DNA from: Bacillus salipaludis
Lineage (GTDB): Bacteria > Bacillota > Bacilli > Bacillales_B > DSM-18226
Reading direction: 5' to 3'
Assembly (NCBI RefSeq): GCF_004358205.1
Contig: NZ_SMYO01000030.1
Location: 1-23,469, forward strand
Length of the DNA: 23,469 nt
Below the pieces are notes generated by a model. The model ran no database searches and was not told the DNA's origin. It saw only the letters and a program-made list of their open reading frames with translations. Positions 1-6,430 of this stretch are shown here, piece by piece. Within the stretch, counting starts at the first letter, position 1. Every line of letters starts with the position of its first letter. Made by a program: the position numbers and the translations under genes.

Positions 1-112
1 CACCCGTCCGCCGCTAACCAACAGGAGCAAGCTCCTATTGATTCGCTCGACTTGCATGTATTAGGCACGCCGCCAGCGTTCGTCCTGAGCCAGGATCAAA
101 CTCTCCAAGAAA
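1..112 (-). rRNA. 16S ribosomal RNA, 5' end (partial)
   Basis: The reverse complement carries the universal 16S start region: AGAGTTTGATCCTGGCTCAG at about 85-104, then the conserved 'GACGAACGCTGGCGGCGTGCC' region and a Bacillus-like V1 stretch. By alignment with the Bacillus mature end (TTTATCGGAGAG), the 5' end should lie near position 112. The gene runs off the left edge of the window, so only about 112 nt are present. Confidence 0.97.
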
Positions 113-330
113 GTTGATATAGCTCATTTGTTACGTTGGCTCATGTTCTATATAATAGAAGAAACATGATTATTATTGTTTGTTGACGTTTTTGTTTGTT
201 TAGTTTTCAAAGAACAATAGCACTTATAAAAAGTGACAGGAATATTATTTTATCAAACTTCTTAAATTCTATCAATCATCAATTATTTCCAATTCCGATT
301 GATTTTTGCACTCTTTTCAAGAGCAGCTTT
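113..330 (-). other. 16S rRNA leader with boxA-like antitermination signal
   Basis: This is the transcribed leader between the rRNA promoters and mature 16S. On the minus strand it contains TGTTCTTTGAAAAC (about 203-216), the Bacillus version of boxA that binds the NusB/NusE antitermination complex. Nearer the gene is a block with an imperfect hairpin (about 141-167) of the kind involved in pre-16S processing. The plus-strand open frame across this stretch is not a gene. Confidence 0.75.
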
Positions 331-333
331 TAC

Positions 334-362
334 ATTATATCACGTTATGCACATCAAAACAA
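334..362 (-). promoter_or_regulatory. rRNA operon promoter P2 (proximal)
   Basis: On the minus strand a perfect -10, TATAAT (334-339), is preceded by an extended -10 TG. A weak -35 TTGTTT (357-362) lies 17 bp upstream. Transcription would begin near 327, about 215 nt before mature 16S, which is normal for Bacillus rrn operons. Confidence 0.6.
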
Positions 363-419
363 GAGTAAATTTTACTTAATCTTGTTTACATATCCACTCT
401 TTCTGGGAGCGACTTTATT

Positions 420-448
420 AATATAACACCGTGGGTGTTAACTTGCAA
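420..448 (-). promoter_or_regulatory. rRNA operon promoter P1 (distal), with a palindrome in its spacer
   Basis: On the minus strand TTGCAA (443-448), a 17-bp spacer and TATATT (420-425) form a sigma-A promoter 86 bp upstream of P2, the usual tandem layout. An AT-rich, UP-like stretch lies upstream. The spacer is nearly filled by a perfect inverted repeat, TAACACC-GTG-GGTGTTA (424-440), which touches the -10. A DNA-binding protein there would block this promoter, but none is known to me. Confidence 0.55.
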
Positions 449-526
449 TAGAAAGTTTTTATAAAATTACTTTTTTGATTCTATTTTCTTCCTACCCAAT
501 TTTTAGTGGAAGTTGTAGGTAGAAAG

Positions 527-925
527 CTAGCCCTCTTTAAATGCTTTGAATTTTTTAGCCAACTGCTTGAAATAAGGGGTGAAATCATTAAATAAAGGTT
601 GTAATTGTTTAGTTGTCGCAACGAACATATCAACTGTTTCCATCAGCTGCATCAAATCGATCTGGTTAAGGAGACCTTCTATCTGATTTAGATTGTTTTG
701 TGAGGAGGTCGGAGCTTCTTTTTCCTGAAAGCCAAATAGCCAACCATCCATTCGATTGGTGGTGCGATTAAAAGATGCCCGCCCAGGTTGCTCCAGAAAT
801 TCTTGTGAAGTATTTTCATTCATTTGATAAGGTTCTCTGCGGTTATGACTGCCAAGCATGAGTCTTGAAAACCGGTCGATTTCCTCAATTGGTTCCCTTT
901 TTAATTCATTATCGTTCTCCAGCAT
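527..925 (-). CDS. Small hypothetical protein, possibly sporulation-linked
   Basis: This encodes a 132-residue soluble protein of unknown function, without signal peptide or membrane helix. The N-terminal half is polar and probably disordered, rich in Asn, Glu and Arg. The last 50 or so residues form a helical segment with the pattern 'QIDLMQLMETVDMFVATTK', followed by a Lys-rich end. That tail resembles the C-terminal helices of small Bacillus proteins of the YppG/VrrA kind, but I cannot assign a family. The ATG at 925 has a GGAAG-type ribosome site. The gene lies in the same direction as the downstream rRNA operon, about 80 bp before promoter P1. A sigma-K-like promoter upstream suggests mother-cell expression. 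Confidence 0.65.
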   Translation of the reverse strand: MLENDNELKREPIEEIDRFSRLMLGSHNRREPYQMNENTSQEFLEQPGRASFNRTTNRMDGWLFGFQEKEAPTSSQNNLNQIEGLLNQIDLMQLMETVDMFVATTKQLQPLFNDFTPYFKQLAKKFKAFKEG

Positions 926-960
926 TGACCCTCTTCTTCCTTTCTTCTTCTTCTTTTAAA

Positions 961-988
961 TAGAATATGATGGATTTCAAATCAAGGT
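961..988 (-). promoter_or_regulatory. Possible sigma-K promoter for the 527-925 gene
   Basis: The minus strand reads CATATTCTA (961-969), which fits the sigma-K/sigma-E -10 form CATANNNTA, with AC at 987-988 exactly 17 bp upstream as expected for a sigma-K -35. The motif is short and could arise by chance, so this is tentative. Confidence 0.3.
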
Positions 989-1138
989 GTGGACAATCTA
1001 CCTAATAAATCAAGTTACCGCACCTCATGACTCCGAAAAATGATTAGACCTCATAAAATGATGGGCAAATGAGGATGTATTTTTACACTCTAGTATAAAT
1101 CCTTATCACCGCAAGTGTAGGGAGCCCCACCCAAAAAC

Positions 1139-1167
1139 TTGAAAATAACCATTAACTAATGTATTTT
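1139..1167 (+). promoter_or_regulatory. Sigma-A promoter for the GIY-YIG gene
   Basis: TTGAAA (1139-1144), a 17-bp spacer and TATTTT (1162-1167) predict transcription starting near 1174, about 40 nt before the ATG at 1214. Confidence 0.45.
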
Positions 1168-1213
1168 AAGAGAGCTAAAATTACGTTTTACCTTAGAATA
1201 GGAAGTGAAGTTT

Positions 1214-1588
1214 ATGATAAAAATTGAAATACCAAACCCTGATGTAGTATTAACGAAACAAAAACAGCTAGGTGAAAAAGTAGAAGCCGTGATTAGCAGC
1301 CAATATGGTTTTACCGATTATCATCGAATTCCGCGTGATAAAGGCGGGATCATCCTACTTTTTAACGCAGAGGATCAACTATTATATGTCGGCAAAGCCC
1401 GGAAGCTGCGTCCAAGGGTAAAGAAACACTTTGAGGATACGGTTTCTCCAATAAAGTCGCACCGCGATGAGGTATACAAGATTGCGGTATCTGTTGTCGA
1501 AGATCCGATGGAAAGAGAAATTTACGAAACTTACATCATCAACCAGCAGCATGCCAAATACAATATTGACAAAGTCTTTTATAAATAA
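1214..1588 (+). CDS. Stand-alone GIY-YIG nuclease domain protein
   Basis: A 124-residue protein with one GIY-YIG nuclease domain, as in the N-terminal half of UvrC. The first strand appears as GGIILLF (residues 44-50) and the second as LLYVGKA (56-62), followed by LRPRVKKHF with the conserved arginines. A later helix has Glu104 in EIYETYIIN, the usual place of the metal-binding Glu, and Asn117 lies near the end. It has no UvrB-binding or helix-hairpin-helix region, so it resembles Bacillus YurQ-type single-domain proteins rather than UvrC. The open frame reaches a GTG at 1205, but AGGAAGTGA (1200-1208) is a good ribosome site for the ATG at 1214, so I chose that start. Its role in DNA processing is inferred from the fold. 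Confidence 0.85.
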   Translation: MIKIEIPNPDVVLTKQKQLGEKVEAVISSQYGFTDYHRIPRDKGGIILLFNAEDQLLYVGKARKLRPRVKKHFEDTVSPIKSHRDEVYKIAVSVVEDPMEREIYETYIINQQHAKYNIDKVFYK

Positions 1589-1602
1589 ATCCCGCCCCCA
1601 TC

Positions 1603-1640
1603 AAAACACCTTGCGCCATTAGCGCAAGGTGTTTTTCCCA
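1603..1640 (+). terminator. Rho-independent terminator after the GIY-YIG gene
   Basis: A 14-bp perfect stem (1603-1616 with 1622-1635) and a 5-nt loop, ending in a T-run. The 5' arm starts with a run of A, so it could also work on the minus strand. Confidence 0.9.
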
Positions 1641-1740
1641 TTTTCAACCTCAATATTATTCGTGCTTTCCCGCTTTAATTCCTTACCCGAGCGGGGGTCA
1701 GACTCTTGAAATAAAGTTCAATTTTTCTAAAAATTTTAAG

Positions 1741-1769
1741 TTGTGCAACATATTTTTGAATGCTATACT
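1741..1769 (+). promoter_or_regulatory. Promoter of the CocE-family hydrolase gene
   Basis: TTGTGC (1741-1746), a 17-bp spacer and TATACT (1764-1769) preceded by an extended -10 TG (TGC-TATACT). The start would be near 1776, giving a leader of about 135 nt that contains the cre-like site. Confidence 0.5.
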
Positions 1770-1839
1770 GAACATAGTAATTTAGTAATCATGATTATAA
1801 AATCACTTTGATTGTTTTTTAACAATGATTTAAAGCTTT

Positions 1840-1854
1840 TAGAAAGCGCTTTAA
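1840..1854 (+). promoter_or_regulatory. cre-like catabolite control site
   Basis: TAGAAAGCGCTTTAA matches the Bacillus CcpA operator consensus WTGAAARCGYTTWNN with one mismatch and contains the perfect palindrome AAAGCGCTTT. It lies about 65 bp downstream of the predicted start, where CcpA would act as a roadblock. This suggests repression of the hydrolase gene, and perhaps the transporter, by good carbon sources. Confidence 0.6.
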
Positions 1855-1911
1855 GGTGAAACTTTTTATGTTAAACCTCTTGTGGCGAAAGAGGAAGAAA
1901 GGGATGTTAAC

Positions 1912-3957
1912 ATGTCAACAGAATGCAAAGAAAGAGAAATTATCACCAATTTTCCTTATACGTATCAAGCGATTGAAAACACTTGGATTGTTTTAAAAGA
2001 CGGAACGAGACTCTCCAGTCGGATCTGGCTGCCTGAAGTTCCGGAAGGTGAAAAAGTACCGGCTATTTTAGAGTACATTCCTTACCGTAAAACTGATGGT
2101 ACAAGGACAAGAGATGAACCGATGCATGGTTATTTTGCCGGACATGGTTATGCAGCAGTCAGAGTGGATATGAGAGGTTCGGGGGAATCCGATGGTCTCT
2201 TACAAGATGAATACCTAAAGCAAGAACAAGATGATGCCCTAGAAGTAATTGAATGGATTTCAAATCAACCTTGGTGTGATGGAAACATCGGAATGATGGG
2301 TAAATCTTGGGGAGGATTTAATTCCCTTCAAGTTGCAGCCAGAAGACCCAAAAATTTAAAAGCCATTATTACCCTTGGATTTACCGATGACCGCTATAAC
2401 AATGATATCCACTATAAAGGCGGCTGTCTGTTAAACGATAATTTCTGGTGGGGAAACATTATGCTCGCCTATCAGGTACGTCCGCTTGACCCTCATATTG
2501 TCGGCGACAGCTGGCGGGAAAAATGGCTGGAACGGTTAGAAAATATGCCGTTATGGATGGCGCAGTGGATGGAGCATCAAACAAGGGATGAATATTGGAA
2601 GCATGGTTCAGTTTGTGAAAATTATGATGACATTGAAGTGCCCGTTCTTGCCATTGATGGCTGGGAAGACTCTTATACAAATACCGTATTCAGCTTAATG
2701 AAAGGGCTTTCGGTCCCTAGGAAAGGGATCATCGGTCCATGGGCACATGTTTATCCTCAGGATGGTGTTCCAGGTCCGGCGTTGGGCTTTTTACAAGAGG
2801 CTGTTAAATGGTGGGATCATTGGCTAAAAGGAATCGAAAATGATTGCATCGATGGACCAATGATCGATGTATGGCTTGAGGAAAGCATGCCCCCTTCTTC
2901 TATTAAACCGGTTAGTAAAGGAGAGTGGGTTGGACTTCAATCATGGCCATCCAATGAGGTTCTTACAAAAACGTATCAATTGACGCGTGGTAAATTACTG
3001 GAAGAACAAGATGATAGAGAAGAGCAAGTGTTGTTAAAAACCCCTCTAAATCACGGCCTTTTATCAGGTGAATGGATGGGTGCAGGAGTACTTGGAGAAA
3101 GTCCTTCAGACCAGCGATTAGATGATGGAATGGCGATGGTCTTTGAAAGTGACCTTTTAGAAAACCCATTAGAAATCGTAGGCTACCCGAGATTCGAAGT
3201 ACAATTATCAAGTGACAAACCTAAAGCAATGCTTTTTGCACAGTTATCAGATGTGGCGCCGGACGGAGCAGTTACCCGTGTTTCCTACGGTGTAATGAAT
3301 TTAACCCATTTAAATGGACAGGACCGGGTAGACTTGCTGACCGCTGGTGAGAAAGTAAATGCTTATGTGAATCTTGACTGTTGCGGACACAAATTTAAAG
3401 CCGGACACCGGGTTCGTTTATCAATTGCTACCACTTTTTGGCCAATGTTTTGGACCATGCCGGAGGATGCAACACTTACATTGAATCTGGAAACCGCTAA
3501 GTTTTCATTGCCAATCTTTAACGGCAGCCGAACAGCAGGACCGAATATGAGTCCGGAGAGTGCGCCATTAACTCCGATAACCATAATTTCAGAGGGCAAA
3601 GTCAATCGTTCGATTTCCTATGATATTGTAACCGATACATGGACTTGTATAACGGATGGTGTCGGCGGGGTATTTGGTGAAGGGGTCTATCGCTTTGATG
3701 AAATTGATGTGACCGTTGAACACAATTTGAAGCGGGAGTTGACATTAAGCAATGCTGATCCTCTTTCCGCAAAGTATACCATTTATCAAAAAATGAGAAT
3801 TGGCCGTGAGGGCTGGTGGATTGAAGCTGACATTACCGTTACGCAAACTTCAGATGCGGAAAACTTTATCATCGTTGGCGAAATGGATGTAAAAGAGAAC
3901 GGCGAGCCGGCATTCAAGAAAAATTGGGACCAAAAAATTAAACGCGTAGGGCTTTAA
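1912..3957 (+). CDS. CocE/NonD family alpha/beta hydrolase (X-Pro dipeptidyl-peptidase S15-like)
   Basis: A 681-residue cytosolic serine hydrolase of the family that includes cocaine esterase, glutaryl-7-ACA acylase and X-prolyl dipeptidyl peptidases. The N-terminal alpha/beta hydrolase domain has the strand RVDMRGSGES and the nucleophile elbow GKSWGG with Ser132. The triad is completed by Asp253 in GWEDSYTN and His279 in GPWAHVYP. The C-terminal part (from about residue 390) fits the beta-rich PepX_C domain. It has no signal peptide. The frame opens at GTG 1882, but the ATG at 1912 has an AAAGGG ribosome site 8 nt away and removes an unlikely extension. The MFS gene 135 bp downstream on the same strand suggests uptake and hydrolysis of one compound, perhaps an ester, amide or peptide. 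The substrate cannot be told from sequence. Confidence 0.9.
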   Translation: MSTECKEREIITNFPYTYQAIENTWIVLKDGTRLSSRIWLPEVPEGEKVPAILEYIPYRKTDGTRTRDEPMHGYFAGHGYAAVRVDMRGSGESDGLLQDEYLKQEQDDALEVIEWISNQPWCDGNIGMMGKSWGGFNSLQVAARRPKNLKAIITLGFTDDRYNNDIHYKGGCLLNDNFWWGNIMLAYQVRPLDPHIVGDSWREKWLERLENMPLWMAQWMEHQTRDEYWKHGSVCENYDDIEVPVLAIDGWEDSYTNTVFSLMKGLSVPRKGIIGPWAHVYPQDGVPGPALGFLQEAVKWWDHWLKGIENDCIDGPMIDVWLEESMPPSSIKPVSKGEWVGLQSWPSNEVLTKTYQLTRGKLLEEQDDREEQVLLKTPLNHGLLSGEWMGAGVLGESPSDQRLDDGMAMVFESDLLENPLEIVGYPRFEVQLSSDKPKAMLFAQLSDVAPDGAVTRVSYGVMNLTHLNGQDRVDLLTAGEKVNAYVNLDCCGHKFKAGHRVRLSIATTFWPMFWTMPEDATLTLNLETAKFSLPIFNGSRTAGPNMSPESAPLTPITIISEGKVNRSISYDIVTDTWTCITDGVGGVFGEGVYRFDEIDVTVEHNLKRELTLSNADPLSAKYTIYQKMRIGREGWWIEADITVTQTSDAENFIIVGEMDVKENGEPAFKKNWDQKIKRVGL

Positions 3958-3960
3958 GAG

Positions 3961-4060
3961 AAAAGCAGAAGCGCCTTGGTCAGCCTCAGGCATAGCACAA
4001 GCCAAGCCTTCTTAACAGATTGGCTTGTAACCTCGAGGGGCAGGACGCTTGCGCTGGACA
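3961..4060 (+). repeat. AGCGC-type intergenic hairpin repeat, copy 1
   Basis: The gap between the hydrolase and transporter genes holds an imperfect inverted repeat: AGCAGAAGCGCC on the left (about 3964-3975) and GGACGCTTGCGCT on the right (4043-4055). Inside it is a perfect 9-bp stem, ACAAGCCAA (3997-4005) with TTGGCTTGT (4020-4028). A relative with the same ends lies at 16288-16404. It has no T-run, so it is more a repeat than a terminator. Its 3' part overlaps the upstream extension of the MFS open frame, which argues against that extension. Confidence 0.6.
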
Positions 4061-4091
4061 ATTCTTAAAGCCAGCGATTGGGGGAAATGCG

Positions 4092-5393
4092 ATGGAAGGA
4101 AAATTAAGAAAAAATATACCTACTCTAATCATTTTAATTATTGCAGGTGAAATGATTTATACATTGCCATATTTTCGAAACTATTATTATGATGTATTTC
4201 TAAAGGACTTTCACTTAACAAATACACAAATGGGTTCGCTCGGAAGTGTGTTTGGAATTACTTGTTTGATTTCCTATATCTTTGCAGGTTATGTGGCAGA
4301 TCGTTGGAAAACGAAACACTTATTGACGCTCTCCTTAATCGTGACAGGAGCTCTAGGCTTTACCTTACTATTGTATCCCCCTTACTCTGTATTGGTCTTA
4401 ATTTATGGAGCTTGGGGATTTACATCCATCCTGACCTTTTGGGTAGCATTAATAAAAGCCGTCCGTTCGTTAGCAAATGAAAATGAACAAGGAAAAGCAT
4501 TCGGCTTTTTTGAAGGCGGACGCGGTGCTGCCAAAGTAATCGAATCCGCTTTGGTTTTAGGACTCTTCGCCTTTGTTTCAAAGCAGCTGAGTGACAAGGT
4601 CGCATTGTCCACAGTAATTATTTTCTATTCCGTGATGTGTATTCTTTTAGGGATCATGGTTATGCTGCTTTACAAGAGTCCTGAACAAAACAACAGCAGT
4701 GATCAAGGTAACGAAAAGGATCATACAAAATTTAATTGGGATATCCTTTGGAAGATTCTAAAAATGCCAACAACCTGGCTGGCAGCCGTTCTTATTTTAA
4801 CATCTTATGCAATGATTAATAGTTTCTATTATATTACTCCTTATGCACATGCAGCATTTGGTGCTTCCACCATCATTGCCGCAGCACTGGGTTACTTTTC
4901 ACAATACTGCCGCCCAGTCGGAAGTTTCTCCTCCGGAATCATCGGGGATCGAATTGGGATTTCCAATATGGTCATCATTGCCTATAGTTTATTGGCAGCC
5001 GGCTTAGTCGCTCTCATTCTTTTGCCCGGAAAGCCTTCTCTTATCCTGTTACTGTTAGTCTTTATCGCCGTTGTTTATGTAGCCATGTATGCCTTACAGG
5101 CAACGCACTTCGCGATTTTGGTGGAAGGAGACTATCCCGTTGAAACAACAGGAACCGTCGCTATGCCATTAATGATCATCGGGTATAGCGGGGAAATCTT
5201 TATGCCGATTATTGCCGGAGCTTGTTTGGACCACTGGGATGGTACCACTGGTTATAAGGTATTATTCGCCATTTTATTAGGCTTAACGATCTTTGGATTG
5301 ATTACCGCTGTCATTTGGCAAAGAGTAACGAAAGAAAAACGAAAAGAGATTGCCCTTCAGAGAAAAATAATGAAAGAAAAAAAAGCAAGTTAG
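4092..5393 (+). CDS. Major facilitator superfamily transporter
   Basis: A 433-residue inner-membrane protein with about 12 hydrophobic helices in two halves of six, split by a polar cytoplasmic loop (about residues 195-215, rich in Asn, Asp and Lys). After helix 2 the loop YVADRWKTKH fits the MFS signature (G-x-x-D-R-x-x-x), with a related IGDRIGISN in the second half. The C-terminus is strongly basic and cytoplasmic. The substrate cannot be read from sequence; linkage to the CocE-type hydrolase and a TetR regulator suggests an organic acid, ester or drug-like compound. The start is ATG 4092 with GGGGA 7 nt upstream. The frame is open to 4020, but that part lies in an intergenic repeat. Confidence 0.88.
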   Translation: MEGKLRKNIPTLIILIIAGEMIYTLPYFRNYYYDVFLKDFHLTNTQMGSLGSVFGITCLISYIFAGYVADRWKTKHLLTLSLIVTGALGFTLLLYPPYSVLVLIYGAWGFTSILTFWVALIKAVRSLANENEQGKAFGFFEGGRGAAKVIESALVLGLFAFVSKQLSDKVALSTVIIFYSVMCILLGIMVMLLYKSPEQNNSSDQGNEKDHTKFNWDILWKILKMPTTWLAAVLILTSYAMINSFYYITPYAHAAFGASTIIAAALGYFSQYCRPVGSFSSGIIGDRIGISNMVIIAYSLLAAGLVALILLPGKPSLILLLLVFIAVVYVAMYALQATHFAILVEGDYPVETTGTVAMPLMIIGYSGEIFMPIIAGACLDHWDGTTGYKVLFAILLGLTIFGLITAVIWQRVTKEKRKEIALQRKIMKEKKAS

Positions 5394-5404
5394 AATGAGC
5401 CCCT

Positions 5405-5460
5405 AAAATGAAAAGAAGCTGGCGATAAAGTTTTGTTTTTCGCCAGCTTTTTCATTTTGA
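5405..5460 (+). terminator. Terminator after the MFS gene
   Basis: A 9-bp perfect stem, AGCTGGCGA (5417-5425) with TCGCCAGCT (5440-5448), is extended outward by A-rich and T-rich arms and followed by TTTTTCATTTT. The A-rich 5' arm makes it potentially bidirectional. Confidence 0.85.
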
Positions 5461-5510
5461 ACCAGTTCCACTACGGATCATTATTACTTCGGCTTCTGAG
5501 CCAATAGTTT

Positions 5511-5519
5511 GGTATAATT
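5511..5519 (+). promoter_or_regulatory. Extended -10 promoter for the TetR gene
   Basis: TGGTATAAT (5511-5519) is a perfect extended -10 (TG-N-TATAAT) without a good -35. Transcription would start near 5526, just before the short MITE, which would then lie in the 5' untranslated region of the regulator gene. Confidence 0.4.
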
Positions 5520-5541
5520 TTTCTATCATCTTTTTTAAAAA

Positions 5542-5618
5542 GACTATGTTAAAGAACATTGTTGAATTTTTAGCCCTGTTGATTGGAGCGGAAATCAACA
5601 GCCAAAGTTAACATAGCC
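5542..5618 (+). mobile_element. Short (77-bp) internally deleted MITE copy
   Basis: The ends match those of the longer elements at 17330-17517 and 20682-20866: GACTATGTTAAAGAAC on the left and GTTAACATAGCC on the right, an imperfect terminal inverted repeat. The middle reads GTTGATTGGAGCGGAAATC, exactly what the long copy would become after deletion between its two GGAGCGGAA direct repeats. I see no clear target duplication, so the insertion may be old. It sits between the predicted promoter and the start of the TetR gene. Confidence 0.7.
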
Positions 5619-5685
5619 CTTAGATCTCACTTCGCCTAAGAACGAAATAACTTATATGGATATAAAATTTGTAAGGAGTATAACG

Positions 5686-6375
5686 ATGAAAAAAAAGGAA
5701 ATACAATTGAGCCGCATGTGGAAATACTTTGTCGACGCAACGGCTGAAATTATCGAAGAAGAAGGTTTAGAGAATGTAACGATCAGGAAAGTTGCGGATA
5801 AGGCAGGTTATAATAGCGCCACCATTTATAACTATTTTTCTGAAATCTCCCATCTGATCTTTTTCGCATCCATGAAATTCTTGAAATCTTACACGGATGA
5901 GGTAGCTGTTTATATTGAAAAAGGAAAAGATCCCATTGAAAAGTACTTGTTAGCCTGGGAATGTTTTTGTATTCACTCCTTTAAGCAGCCACAAATTTTT
6001 AATGCGGTATTTATTATGGATTTAGGGGATCAACCCGAAAAGCTGCTTGAAGAATATTATAAAATCTATCCTGCTGATTTGATTAACATTCCTGAGGAGT
6101 TAAAGATTATTCTCTTTGAACGGAACGTGTCAAAACGGGGGCGGTCCTTCTTAGAAAATGCACTAAGAGAGGGATATATCAAAGAAGAAAACGTTGATGC
6201 GATTAATGAATTAACCATTTTAATCTGGCAAGGAATGTTTACAAATATCTTAAATAATCGCAAAAGCTATGAGTTTCAGGAGGCAGTGAAAATCACCATG
6301 AACTATATTACAGAGATTGTTCACAACGCGAATCTTTTTTCTTTTAAAAAATATGATCATACGAATCAGCAGTAA
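5686..6375 (+). CDS. TetR/AcrR family transcriptional regulator
   Basis: A 229-residue one-component repressor. The N-terminal helix-turn-helix covers about residues 14-55, with the signature VTIRKVADKAGYNSATIYNY (31-50). The rest is an all-helical ligand-binding and dimerisation domain without recognisable specificity. The start is ATG 5686, with AAGGAG (5673-5678) 7 nt upstream; the in-frame ATG at 5656 lacks such a site. It follows the MFS transporter on the same strand but behind a terminator, so it is transcribed separately. It probably controls the hydrolase/transporter pair, although I found no clear palindromic operator there. The stop lies 3 bp before a long perfect hairpin repeat. 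Confidence 0.88.
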   Translation: MKKKEIQLSRMWKYFVDATAEIIEEEGLENVTIRKVADKAGYNSATIYNYFSEISHLIFFASMKFLKSYTDEVAVYIEKGKDPIEKYLLAWECFCIHSFKQPQIFNAVFIMDLGDQPEKLLEEYYKIYPADLINIPEELKIILFERNVSKRGRSFLENALREGYIKEENVDAINELTILIWQGMFTNILNNRKSYEFQEAVKITMNYITEIVHNANLFSFKKYDHTNQQ

Positions 6376-6378
6376 AAG

Positions 6379-6430
6379 CCATAGGGACGGTTCTGGTGGC
6401 TCCAAAAAGCCAGCAGAACCGTCCCTATGG
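6379..6430. repeat. GGGACGGTTC hairpin repeat, copy 1
   Basis: A 17-bp perfect inverted repeat, CCATAGGGACGGTTCTG (6379-6395) with its complement at 6414-6430, and an inner stem TGGCT/AGCCA around the loop. It fills the gap between the converging TetR and histidine kinase genes and ends on the base next to the kinase stop codon. There is no T-run, but a hairpin of this size could protect both messages or help end transcription. A second copy lies at 14687-14757. Confidence 0.85.

Noticed and set aside
196..426. 76-codon plus-strand open frame
   Set aside because: It lies in the rRNA leader and promoters on the other strand, has no ribosome site, and its length comes from AT-rich composition.
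1685..1715. GAGCGGGGGTCAGACTC as a regulatory site
   Set aside because: It looks like part of a common Bacillus intergenic repeat, but I see only one arm here and cannot assign a function.
4020..4091. N-terminal extension of the MFS transporter
   Set aside because: It lies in an intergenic hairpin repeat, lacks a ribosome site and would put a polar tail before helix 1.
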